DNA from: Isosphaeraceae bacterium
GTDB lineage: Bacteria > Planctomycetota > Planctomycetia > Isosphaerales > Isosphaeraceae
Assembly: GCA_031291845.1 (NCBI GenBank)
Contig: JARLIH010000414.1
Coordinates: 17,402 to 81,401, forward strand
DNA length: 64,000 bases
Direction of reading: 5' to 3'
The position numbers and the translations under genes are program-made. Numbering within the stretch: position 1 is the first letter of the stretch; every line of letters starts with the position of its first letter. Of the stretch, positions 38,874 through 46,608 are shown one piece after another. Below the pieces are notes generated by a model. The model did no database searches. It saw only the letters and a list, made by a program, of their open reading frames with translations, and was not told the DNA's origin.

Positions 38874-39168
38874 CTAATCTCCCTTTGCCGCTTGAGCACC
38901 GCTTGTTCGATCTGCCGATTCGTTGTCGCGCCGCAGTGTCTCGGGGTCTTGCTGCCGCGCGGCGAGCATCGCCTGATAATGCCGGATGTACCTCGTGAGC
39001 GAATCATCGGACAGCTTGATCCCGTAGGTATTCCGGAACTCGGCGCAGACCTGGGGAACCGACCAGTGCCGCGAGGCATCGACGTTCCGGGACGTCCGGT
39101 TCCCAGGAATAGAAATCCTCGATTGCAGACCAAGCGTCGGGCATCCTGCCGTCCCCCCGTTCCGTCAT
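38874..39168 (-). pseudogene. Broken short gene of unknown function (apparent frameshift)
   Basis: The 5' frame from 39168 reads MTERGDGRMPDAWSAIEDFY then SWEPDVPER; a second frame then continues with SRHWSVPQVCAEFRNTYGI followed by LSDDSLTRYIRHYQAM, LAARQQDPETLRRD and a stop at 38874. Both halves look like real protein, but they are in different frames with no overlap in sense, so one frameshift has probably broken the gene. I do not recognise the family. Confidence 0.35.
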
Positions 39169-39349
39169 TTGAGCAGACCGGTCAACAGATTACAGTTGAA
39201 AAAGCCTGAATCCTAGCGCTGTTGCGGTTCGTTCTTCAATAAACCGCAGGGGTGTTTTGAAGGGCATTGAATCTTGATAGAATTGCCGAAATCGTTTGTA
39301 AGATCGATCTGAAAAATCAGTGGCGGTTCGGTAAGAACTGCATACAACC

Positions 39350-41326
39350 ATGCCAGCCGCACGAACAAGACGGCCAGATGGGGATGGGAAGACGAATCTC
39401 CCACAAACTCTCATCGAGCGCCTGCAGGCGAAGAAAATCATCCCTTTCGTCGGGGCTGGGGTTTCAAGGGCCGTCAAACGGGCCACAGATGGCCAATCGC
39501 TCTTCCCGAGCTGGAAGGAGTTCCTCCTCGAAGCGGCGAAATTGTTAGGGAAGGAGCAGAGAGAAAACCATGCAAATCTCGTCACGAGTCACATTGGGCT
39601 CGGCGGCTCAGAGCGTTTTCTGCTTGCCGCCAAAGAAGCTCGCGAAGGACTTGGTCCCGTTTGGCCCAGTTTCCTGAAACGCCAGTTTGGCCATTCGAGA
39701 AGTGAGGTTGCGGACGAGAGCCTTGAACTCGCTCGCCTGGTCTGGAAGCTCGGCAGTAATCTGGTGATCACAACGAACTACGATTATGTATTGCGGTGGG
39801 CGTGCCCATGTGCTGACGATTGTGATCTCTGGAACATTGAATCAACGGCCAATCAGGCCGACTTGGTGAGGGAAGGAGCGCAACGCCCGGTGATTTGGCA
39901 CCTCCATGGGCACGTCGGCGACGTGGCGAACATCATCTTGACACCGGATGGTTACAGTTGTCTCTACTCCCAGAACGATCAATCCGAAACCCGTTACAAA
40001 GCAGCGCTCGCGACATTGCAGCATCAGCTCGTATCTCATTCATTCTTATTCGTAGGTTTCAGCCTGAATGACGCTCACGTTTCCGCACAACTTCGCCAAG
40101 TCGAACAGATCTACAATAATGCGCACGGACCACATTACGTGCTGCTATCCGAGGCGGAGACAAACCGTATGGATAAGGAGAAAAACCCAGGCATCGAAGT
40201 CATTCCGTTTGCGGAACATGGTGACCCACTGCTCGAGAAACTTCGCGTAATGATCGCGGTGGTCAGCCGGGGACGACCAGCGTCCGAGGGCAAAACCGCC
40301 GCTGACGTGGAATCGCGGACACACCGCGGTCGAAAACCGCTTCGACCCGCTCGGCAGAAAGGCTCGAGCCCGGCTGTGAAGCGGGAGCCGTTCGAACAGG
40401 AAAGGGACTCGCAAAAAAAGCGGGTGGACGCAAACGGTGGCCATGGATTTGAAGGCGCCGAGAAGGCGCGTCATGCCATCAAGGCCATACTCGACCTACT
40501 CGCCGACCGTCGGATGCGCGATGACAAGGGAAACGAAGTTGGAATACGCGAACGAATCGCAGAGGAACTCGAACTCCCCACGTCGCCGGCCGGCGAGCTG
40601 AGCGAACGCATCGCAGCCTTCTTGACGGGGGATGGTAACTATCGAAATCTCGCGAAACTCTTGAGAGTGTTTCAGCAACTGTGGAACCAAAAAAAGTACG
40701 AGGACGCTCGTCGCATCAACGACGTCATGAAACACGTCTTGCCGCTCTGTTTGCCCTATGACGACATGGTCAACGTTTCGCGACAGCTCATACAGGATAA
40801 AGAAGTTTTCTTGCACTCACACGTGCGACGACCGGCGGGAGCGGAGTTGTTCGTCGCTCGTCTGTTCCATCAAGAGGCGGATTTCGTCCCTCGAGGCACA
40901 AGCGAGCCCAGGGGCACGATGCTCGCGGCCTACTTCCAAGATGTGCCGATCGGCGATCCCGATGCTGCTGAAGCGGCCATGCTCCGCGAGCTTTTTGTCG
41001 CCACGCATTTCGCCGAAGCCAAGCTGGACGAGCATGGGAATCTCGAACCAACTCTCTCGATCGATGAAATCAAGCCCAAATTGAACGGATACTTTGAAGC
41101 CGAAGCCGATGTCAAGAAAAGACCATGGTATTGCATGGTCCAGCTTCCGCGCAGTGAGAGCGACGTCCAGAACCTTGCCCGGTTCCTCCGAGGGTTAGGG
41201 CTTCCGAACCTCCTCTTCATTGGCATCGCCGCCAAATCCGATCCTGTTACGACACATATTGAAGAATATATTATTACAATTTTGAATACGATTCGTGCGA
41301 ATAAAGATGAGCGTACGCCCCAATGA
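39350..41326 (+). CDS. SIR2-domain effector protein
   Basis: 658 residues. The N-terminal 300 residues form a SIR2-like NAD-binding domain of the defence type: IIPFVGAGVS (35-39 is GAGVS), ITTNYD (141-145), WHLHGH with the catalytic-position His (184-187 is HLHG) and FVGFSLND. In phage-defence systems such domains deplete NAD+. The remaining 350 residues have a charged linker (residues about 310-380), a helical part with KARHAIKAILDLLADRRMRD, and a C-terminal alpha/beta part; none is recognised, but the layout suits an effector-associated module. First gene of the operon: its stop overlaps the MoxR start as ATGA. Codon use is less GC-extreme than in the housekeeping genes, in keeping with transfer. 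Confidence 0.88.
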   Translation: MPAARTRRPDGDGKTNLPQTLIERLQAKKIIPFVGAGVSRAVKRATDGQSLFPSWKEFLLEAAKLLGKEQRENHANLVTSHIGLGGSERFLLAAKEAREGLGPVWPSFLKRQFGHSRSEVADESLELARLVWKLGSNLVITTNYDYVLRWACPCADDCDLWNIESTANQADLVREGAQRPVIWHLHGHVGDVANIILTPDGYSCLYSQNDQSETRYKAALATLQHQLVSHSFLFVGFSLNDAHVSAQLRQVEQIYNNAHGPHYVLLSEAETNRMDKEKNPGIEVIPFAEHGDPLLEKLRVMIAVVSRGRPASEGKTAADVESRTHRGRKPLRPARQKGSSPAVKREPFEQERDSQKKRVDANGGHGFEGAEKARHAIKAILDLLADRRMRDDKGNEVGIRERIAEELELPTSPAGELSERIAAFLTGDGNYRNLAKLLRVFQQLWNQKKYEDARRINDVMKHVLPLCLPYDDMVNVSRQLIQDKEVFLHSHVRRPAGAELFVARLFHQEADFVPRGTSEPRGTMLAAYFQDVPIGDPDAAEAAMLRELFVATHFAEAKLDEHGNLEPTLSIDEIKPKLNGYFEAEADVKKRPWYCMVQLPRSESDVQNLARFLRGLGLPNLLFIGIAAKSDPVTTHIEEYIITILNTIRANKDERTPQ

Positions 41327-42393
41327 GCCAGACACCTGCCGAGCCCAAGCTCAAACCGCCGCCCGCGATCGATTGTCGGAAGTCGATCGAGCTGACCAGC
41401 GCCGAGAATCGGCCGGAGCAGTACCATAAATTTGAGCCGGAGCACGCCGCGGCGATTCGGGCCGCGCTGGGGGCGAAACGGCCATTACTGGTACGTGGGA
41501 AGCCGGGCGTTGGGAAAACGCAACTCGCGGAAGCCGCGGCGAAGGTTCTCAAACGGCCCCTGCTGCGCCGCGTCGTGGATTCGCGCACCGAGGCACGCGA
41601 CCTGCTCTGGGAGTTCGACGCCGTGATGCGCCTCGCGGAGGCCCAAATCACCGCGGCGCTCGCGACCGTGCTCGATTCTGGGACTAAAGACGAAAGCCAC
41701 CCGCTGGAGGAATGCACGTCGGCGGCGCGAGACGTGTCCAGGAGGCTCCGCAAACGTCTCGCTGTGCGACGGTTCCTCAAACCCGGCCCACTCTGGTGGG
41801 CATTTGATTGGGCGAGCGCACAGAAGCAGGCGCGGCTCAGCGGGGTTCCGGAGCCGGAGCGGGACGAGGACGCGAATCCCGCGCACGGTTGCGTGGTGCT
41901 GATCGACGAAATCGACAAGGCCGATACGGACGTGCCCAACGGGCTGCTGGAGGCCCTTGGCTCCGGCTCGTTCACCCCGTTGGGTTCGAAAACGGCCGTC
42001 AAAGTCCAGGGCGAACCGCCTCTCGTCGTGATCACCACCAACGAGGAGCGCGTGTTGCCCAACGCGTTTGTGCGGCGCTGTCTCGTACTGCGCATGAGCT
42101 TGCCCGAAGAAGATGAAGAGCTCATCAAGTTTCTCGAGGCGCGCGCCAAGATCCACTTTCCCAAGCATGCCAAGTCCGGAAAATACGAGGAACTGTTTCA
42201 CGCCGCAGCCGTAATGCTCGTCCGCGATCGAGCAGCTGCCAGGCGGCAACTGGCCGAGCCTTGGCCGGGCCAGGCGGAGTATCTCGACCTCCTTCGCGCT
42301 GTGCTTCACATCAAGCCGGATTCGGTGCAAACGCACTCGGCCGTCCTCGAATCCGTGGCGGCATTCGCCTTGAGGAAGTATGAAAAGTCCTGA
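41323..42393 (+). CDS. MoxR-type AAA+ ATPase
   Basis: 356 residues. Walker A GKPGVGKT (59-66), Walker B VVLIDEID (D195, E196), sensor 1 VVITTNEE (TTN 238-240), and arginine-finger region AFVRRCLVLRM. MoxR ATPases act as chaperones coupled to vWA-domain partners, assembling or activating them. Unusual: an insertion of about 80 residues (90-170) between Walker A and Walker B. The start overlaps SIR2 (ATGA) and the stop overlaps the next gene by 14 bases, so all three are translationally coupled. Confidence 0.92.
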   Translation: MSQTPAEPKLKPPPAIDCRKSIELTSAENRPEQYHKFEPEHAAAIRAALGAKRPLLVRGKPGVGKTQLAEAAAKVLKRPLLRRVVDSRTEARDLLWEFDAVMRLAEAQITAALATVLDSGTKDESHPLEECTSAARDVSRRLRKRLAVRRFLKPGPLWWAFDWASAQKQARLSGVPEPERDEDANPAHGCVVLIDEIDKADTDVPNGLLEALGSGSFTPLGSKTAVKVQGEPPLVVITTNEERVLPNAFVRRCLVLRMSLPEEDEELIKFLEARAKIHFPKHAKSGKYEELFHAAAVMLVRDRAAARRQLAEPWPGQAEYLDLLRAVLHIKPDSVQTHSAVLESVAAFALRKYEKS

Positions 42394-45300
42394 GCGTAAA
42401 TACGGCGCGGGAGGTCGTAAGGACGTCATCGTCAGCCGCGTCGATCTTGTGCGGGCGTTCAGCGCGGGCGGCAGCGAGCTCCAGGCAGCGCTCGCCGCCG
42501 TCGTCGGTTTCGAGCGCGAGCCGCTTGTCGCGCCCCTCCCCAGTCACGACGTGGTTCCTGACGCGACGCCAAGCGCACCGCCGGAGCCTGCGACGACTCC
42601 CGTCCACGTCGCGCTCACCTTCTGGCAGGCCCGTGTGTTCCAGGCCCGGGAGCCGCTGCGCGGCGACGAACAGGTTTCCGAAGAACCCCGCTTGCCGCCG
42701 ATGGAACCAGTCGCTCTGCCGCTCGCTGCGCTCGCCTCGGGTGCGGAGATCTTGACGCGCCTGCGGCACTTCTCTTTTTTCTCGGAACCCAGCGGTCGCG
42801 TCGATCTGGATCGAACCGTGGAGAAGCTCAGCCGTGGCGAGTTCCTCCAACGTTTGCCGCGCACTCGACGCAAGCGCTGGGGACAATTCATCCAGGTCAT
42901 CGCCGATCGCAGTCGACGGCTCGCCCCGTTCTGGCTCGATCAAGACATGGTTGTGACTCGCCTCGCACATCACTATCCCGAAGCCGGGTTTCAGCTCGCG
43001 ATCCTGGAAGACGGGGCATCGACTCCCCGGATCCAACTGCCGCCCGAACAGGCAGGCCGCGCCGGTATTCCTGACACGGGCACGATCGTGCTCGTCCTGG
43101 GTGATCTTGGCTGCCTGGAGCGAAGACTGGACCAGCGGGAACACGTGATGCAGCAGTGGCTGGAATGGGGGCGGCGGTTGCGGGCGAATGGCAATCCGGC
43201 GCTGGCCATTGTTCCTTGCCATCCGAAGCGCTGCGGGCCGGAGCTCGCCTGTCTTTGGACGATCGTCCCCTGGGAAGGCCATGGTCAAGCCGCGAGTGCC
43301 TGCCCGAGCGACGACGAGACGGCGCGGCTGACCGAGGGTCTCCTCACTCGGCTCGCGTTCGCCTTACGGATCGAGCCGAGGCTGGCGCGCGCCGTGCGCC
43401 GTCTCTGCTTCGAGGGTGAGGCCGACGCCGGTATCGAATCATACCTCTGGCAGCACGAGGCCGTCGCCAGCGGCCATCACGAAGCCGCAACTCTCGATCC
43501 TCAGAGTATGCACCGCTTGCTTCCCCGTTTTTTCCGCCTGAGTCCGGAAGAGCGGCGGCAGATTTACGGACTGGTACGTGAACTCCGGCGCGACTTCTAT
43601 CCCGGAGTTTGGTACTCGGAACTGCTGGCCCTCGAACGTGATGTCTCACGGGGCCTGCTCGATCCCGCCGAATTGAAGCGCGCAGCGTGGTGGTATCAAC
43701 AAGGGAAGGGCCGCCTCGTGACGAGCAACGCCGCGAACGACCCGTCGGCGAACGAGCCAACCTGGTTTCGACGAGTGCTCGCTCGCCTTCCCAAATCTGC
43801 GAATCGAGGTGTTGCCGCTCAAACGCTGCATGAAATCGAGGCGTTGGTGTACTCTGAGGGGGAAGACCGTCCTGCCTTTCTTGATCCCGCACGGCTGATC
43901 ACATCCCGTCCCGAGCGTCTCGTCGCGCTCCGGCACATCGCCGGTTGCCTCGTTGCCACGCCGTTTCTGAGCGAACCCGATCACCAAGGACGAGAATCCG
44001 GACGATCGGATGACGGACTTCCGGGTAGCTTCCTCGCCCTGATTCGAACCCGTAACGGCTTGTTGAAGCTGGATGAACCCGATGAACTTCACCAATCTGA
44101 TGATTTCTGGGAGGGCAACGTCACTCCGGAGTGGGCCACGGCGTGGGGGACAGACGACTTTGGGGCCTGGGTCGAGCTGCGCGTGGCAGCGGTCACGCAG
44201 CGCCTGCGCTGGATTCCTCCGGGAAAGTTCTGGATGGGATCACCGGAGGATGAACAGGGACGGTTCAACGATGAAGGTCCCCGCCATGAGGAAACGGTAT
44301 CAACGGGCTTCTGGATCTTCGACACTCCTTGCACGCAAGCCTTGTGGGAAGCGGTGATGGGAAAGAACCCGAGCCAATTCAAGGGTCCGGATCGTCCAGT
44401 CGAAAGTGTGAGCTGGGATGACTGTCAGGAGTTCATCGAGCGTCTAAACGCGAAGTGCGCGGGTCTTGCGTTATCGCTTCCCTCGGAAGTGCATTGGGAG
44501 TACGCCTGCCGTGCCGGGACGGATACGCCGCATTATCGCCAGGATTTGGCTCAAATCGCCTGGTACTCGGAGAATAGCGGTGATGAGACGCATCCGGTCG
44601 CTCAATTAACCCCCAACGACTGGGGCTTGTTCGATACCTTGGGCAATGTCTTGGAGTGGTGTGTGAACGCCTGGACCGATAATTACAACGCGACGACACG
44701 CGTTGCGTCCGCCCAGCGCGTGATTCGGGGCGGCTCGTGGGTCGACGACGCGCGGGTCGTGCGCGCGGCGTGCCGCGACCTCAACGAGCCCACGCTCCGG
44801 GTCCACAATCTGGGCTTCCGCTGTGCCGAGTTCAGGGCTCCAGGACCGGCAGGTCAGGAACGAGAAGCGGAGCGAGTGCGGGAGCGAGGCGCAGGGTGCG
44901 GAGCACCCGGAGATCGCGACCAAACGAGCGAAGCGCGCTGGATCGATTTTAATGAAGGAGGAATGGATGGGGTTCCGTTCGCCACGCCGACGCCAGTCCG
45001 CGTGAGTTCGGATGTCGAGCAAGTCGTGCTTGGCACGACGCCGCGTCCTTCCTGGGCCTCCGCTGTCGGCCGGGATCGGTATGGATTGTGGGCAGAGTTC
45101 GCGGTCGAGCGGAAAGCAGCGAAGGCTCCCTCGAAACGCGCGGCTAAGAGCAAAAAGAGCGCTCCGCCGGCGGCGCCTCCGGCCCCGATCGTTCGCCAAC
45201 GTCTTCGCTGGATTCCGCCTGGACGGTTCGTAATGGGCTCGCCTGATGATGAAGAAGGGCGATTCGAGTGGGAACAGCACCCACACGAGGTCACGATCGG

Positions 45301-45955
45301 CGAAGGCTTCTGGATGTTCGATACGCCTTGCACACAAGCGCTCTGGGAAGCGCTCATGGGAAAGAACCCCAGCAACTTCCAATCGCCGGACCGGCCGGTG
45401 GAGCAGGTGAGTTGGAACGATTGCCAGACGTTCCTCGAGCAACTTCAAGGGGAAACTGGGCTTTCTCTCCAACTCCCGTCGGAGGCACAGTGGGAATACG
45501 CGTGCCGCGCAGGAACGACGACGGCAACGTACGCAGGCCCTCTGAAAATCGAGGGCGAAAACAACGCACCGATTCTCGACGCAATCGCCTGGTATGGTGG
45601 AAACAGCGGGGTTGAGTTCGAGCTGGGCAACGGTGTGGATGCTACTCGATGGGAGGAGAAGCAATTCGCGTTTGACAAGGCCGGGACACATCCCGTCGCC
45701 AGGAAGAAGCCGAATTCGTGGGGCCTGTACGACACGCTGGGAAATGTCTGGGAGTGGTGTGCAGATGTCTGGGAAAGTGATGCTGATGGGTCGCGCGCGG
45801 GGGCCGACTCGGCGTCCGCCCGGCGCGTGTTTCGGGGCGGCTCGTGGAACAGCGTCGCGCGGGTCGTGCGCGCGGCGTACCGCGACCACGGCGAGCCCAC
45901 GGCCCGGTACCGCGCTCTGGGCTTCCGCTGTGCCGAGTTCAGGCCAGGTTTGTGA
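42380..45955 (+). CDS. DGR target: vWA-like protein with two FGE-sulfatase-fold variable domains
   Basis: 1191 residues. Residues 1-590: Arg-rich N-terminus, then a region with TIVLVLGDLGCLERR and WLEWGRRLRANGNPALAIVP that resembles the vWA-like partner of MoxR ATPases (weakly supported), and a helical part. Residues 608-818 and 939-1191 are two formylglycine-generating-enzyme-fold domains: WIPPGKFWMGS, FWIFDTPCTQALWEAVMG, LPSEVHWEYACRAGT, WGLFDTLGNVLEWC, RGGSW and LGFRCAEF. Both end in a variable repeat (VR1 776-818, VR2 1145-1188). The two catalytic Cys of true FGE fall in the variable segment and are missing, so the fold is probably a binding platform. The linker after the first domain (819-938) reads through sequence that is non-coding after the other VRs. 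Overlaps moxR by 14 bases. Confidence 0.9.
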   Translation: MKSPERKYGAGGRKDVIVSRVDLVRAFSAGGSELQAALAAVVGFEREPLVAPLPSHDVVPDATPSAPPEPATTPVHVALTFWQARVFQAREPLRGDEQVSEEPRLPPMEPVALPLAALASGAEILTRLRHFSFFSEPSGRVDLDRTVEKLSRGEFLQRLPRTRRKRWGQFIQVIADRSRRLAPFWLDQDMVVTRLAHHYPEAGFQLAILEDGASTPRIQLPPEQAGRAGIPDTGTIVLVLGDLGCLERRLDQREHVMQQWLEWGRRLRANGNPALAIVPCHPKRCGPELACLWTIVPWEGHGQAASACPSDDETARLTEGLLTRLAFALRIEPRLARAVRRLCFEGEADAGIESYLWQHEAVASGHHEAATLDPQSMHRLLPRFFRLSPEERRQIYGLVRELRRDFYPGVWYSELLALERDVSRGLLDPAELKRAAWWYQQGKGRLVTSNAANDPSANEPTWFRRVLARLPKSANRGVAAQTLHEIEALVYSEGEDRPAFLDPARLITSRPERLVALRHIAGCLVATPFLSEPDHQGRESGRSDDGLPGSFLALIRTRNGLLKLDEPDELHQSDDFWEGNVTPEWATAWGTDDFGAWVELRVAAVTQRLRWIPPGKFWMGSPEDEQGRFNDEGPRHEETVSTGFWIFDTPCTQALWEAVMGKNPSQFKGPDRPVESVSWDDCQEFIERLNAKCAGLALSLPSEVHWEYACRAGTDTPHYRQDLAQIAWYSENSGDETHPVAQLTPNDWGLFDTLGNVLEWCVNAWTDNYNATTRVASAQRVIRGGSWVDDARVVRAACRDLNEPTLRVHNLGFRCAEFRAPGPAGQEREAERVRERGAGCGAPGDRDQTSEARWIDFNEGGMDGVPFATPTPVRVSSDVEQVVLGTTPRPSWASAVGRDRYGLWAEFAVERKAAKAPSKRAAKSKKSAPPAAPPAPIVRQRLRWIPPGRFVMGSPDDEEGRFEWEQHPHEVTIGEGFWMFDTPCTQALWEALMGKNPSNFQSPDRPVEQVSWNDCQTFLEQLQGETGLSLQLPSEAQWEYACRAGTTTATYAGPLKIEGENNAPILDAIAWYGGNSGVEFELGNGVDATRWEEKQFAFDKAGTHPVARKKPNSWGLYDTLGNVWEWCADVWESDADGSRAGADSASARRVFRGGSWNSVARVVRAAYRDHGEPTARYRALGFRCAEFRPGL
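44705..44834 (+). repeat. DGR variable repeat VR1 (internal, first FGE domain)
   Basis: 130 bases aligned without gaps to the TR at 47631-47760. Thirteen substitutions in the first 120 positions, all at TR adenines (to G, T or C); none at C, G or T. One further C-to-T difference lies near the right end, in the mutagenesis-homing region. Encodes residues 776-818 of the large target. Confidence 0.95.
44894..44908 (+). promoter_or_regulatory. Hairpin downstream of VR1
   Basis: Stem GGGTGC (44894-44899) and GCACCC (44903-44908) around GGA, 59 bases after VR1. Same hairpin follows VR2 and VR3. Downstream hairpins help retrohoming in the Bordetella phage DGR. Here it is translated, in the inter-domain linker. 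Confidence 0.7.
45812..45941 (+). repeat. DGR variable repeat VR2 (C-terminal, second FGE domain)
   Basis: 130 bases aligned without gaps to the TR. Sixteen substitutions in 120 positions, all at TR adenines; the same C-to-T difference as VR1 near the right end. Encodes residues 1145-1188, three residues from the C-terminus. Confidence 0.95.
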
Positions 45956-46028
45956 GCGGAGAGAGCCAGGGGAGCGGGTCGGAGTGGGTGCGGAGCACCC
46001 CGGAGACCGCGACCTGGCGAACGGAGCG
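45942..46028 (+). repeat. Flank shared downstream of VR2 and VR3, with hairpin
   Basis: 87 bases that match 48718-48804 at all but two positions. They contain the stop codon and the hairpin GGGTGC-GGA-GCACCC (45986-46000), 44 bases after VR2. The TR has no such flank. Probably the retrohoming-target structure plus a record of duplication of the 3' end of a target gene. Confidence 0.85.
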
Positions 46029-46107
46029 AGACAATCGGGAAAATGGTCGATTGAGCGCGCGACGGACTTCGAAGGATCGCCAGGATTTTCCAGGGGAGAA
46101 CTCATTC

Positions 46108-46608
46108 GTGAAAATGCGTTTCTTTACGGTCCCCATGCTCGACGGAGAGGAAGAATCCCAGGAGCTAAATCGTTTTCTCGCGACGCATCGCGTCCTGACC
46201 GTGGAACGTCATTTTGTCTCGGATGGGCTCCGCAGCGCTTGGGCGATCTGCGTGAGTCATCTCGACCGCGGCGGTCGTCCCGCCTCGGAACAAGGCAAGC
46301 GGGTCGATTTTCGGGAGATCCTATCGGAATCGGATTTCGCCGTCTTCGTGAAGCTACGGAACTTGCGGAAGGCGATGGCGGACAAGGAGGGCCTGCCGGC
46401 TTACACGTTCTTCACGAACGAGCAACTTGCGGCCATGGTGCAGCAGCGCGTGACCTCGTTGAAGGGGTTGGAGGAGATCCCAGGAGTCGGTTCCGCACGG
46501 GTGAAGAAACACGGGGCAGCCTTTTTGGAGATTCTTCGAACTAGCTTGCCTACACTGCTGACAGGCGATCACGCCAACGGGGATTCCGCTGAAACGGGTA
46601 CACGTTGA
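46108..46608 (+). CDS. HRDC-domain DGR accessory protein
   Basis: 166 residues. N-terminal part MRFFTVPMLDGEEESQELNRF with VERHFVSDGLRSAWAICV is the pattern of DGR-associated HRDC proteins; the HRDC domain is at about 78-150 (DKEGLPAYTFFTNEQLAAMV, LKGLEEIPGVGSARVKKHG). HRDC domains bind nucleic acid. Accessory proteins of this kind replace Avd in part of the DGRs. GTG 46108 is chosen because AGGGGAG ends nine bases upstream; ATG 46114 is an alternative. A longer frame back to 45844 is VR2 read in another frame. Its 3' end overlaps the beginning of the RT frame. Confidence 0.85.
   Translation: MKMRFFTVPMLDGEEESQELNRFLATHRVLTVERHFVSDGLRSAWAICVSHLDRGGRPASEQGKRVDFREILSESDFAVFVKLRNLRKAMADKEGLPAYTFFTNEQLAAMVQQRVTSLKGLEEIPGVGSARVKKHGAAFLEILRTSLPTLLTGDHANGDSAETGTR

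Larger units (their letters stand above)
37842..39349. other. Long intergenic region between purA and the DGR/SIR2 operon
   Basis: 1.5 kb with no intact gene. From left to right: GC-rich purA leader, the 58-base palindrome at 38183-38240, tandem GGTGTTTTT units near 38457-38480 that would read HQKHQK on the minus strand, a broken gene at 38874-39168, and about 170 clearly AT-richer bases (39180-39349) in front of the SIR2 gene. A weak TTGAAG/TAGAAT promoter-like pair (39258-39284, 15-base gap) lies in the last part. Confidence 0.5.

Noticed and set aside
45844..46107. 5' extension of the HRDC frame to 45844
   Set aside because: It is VR2 and its flank read in another frame; a ribosome site marks 46108.
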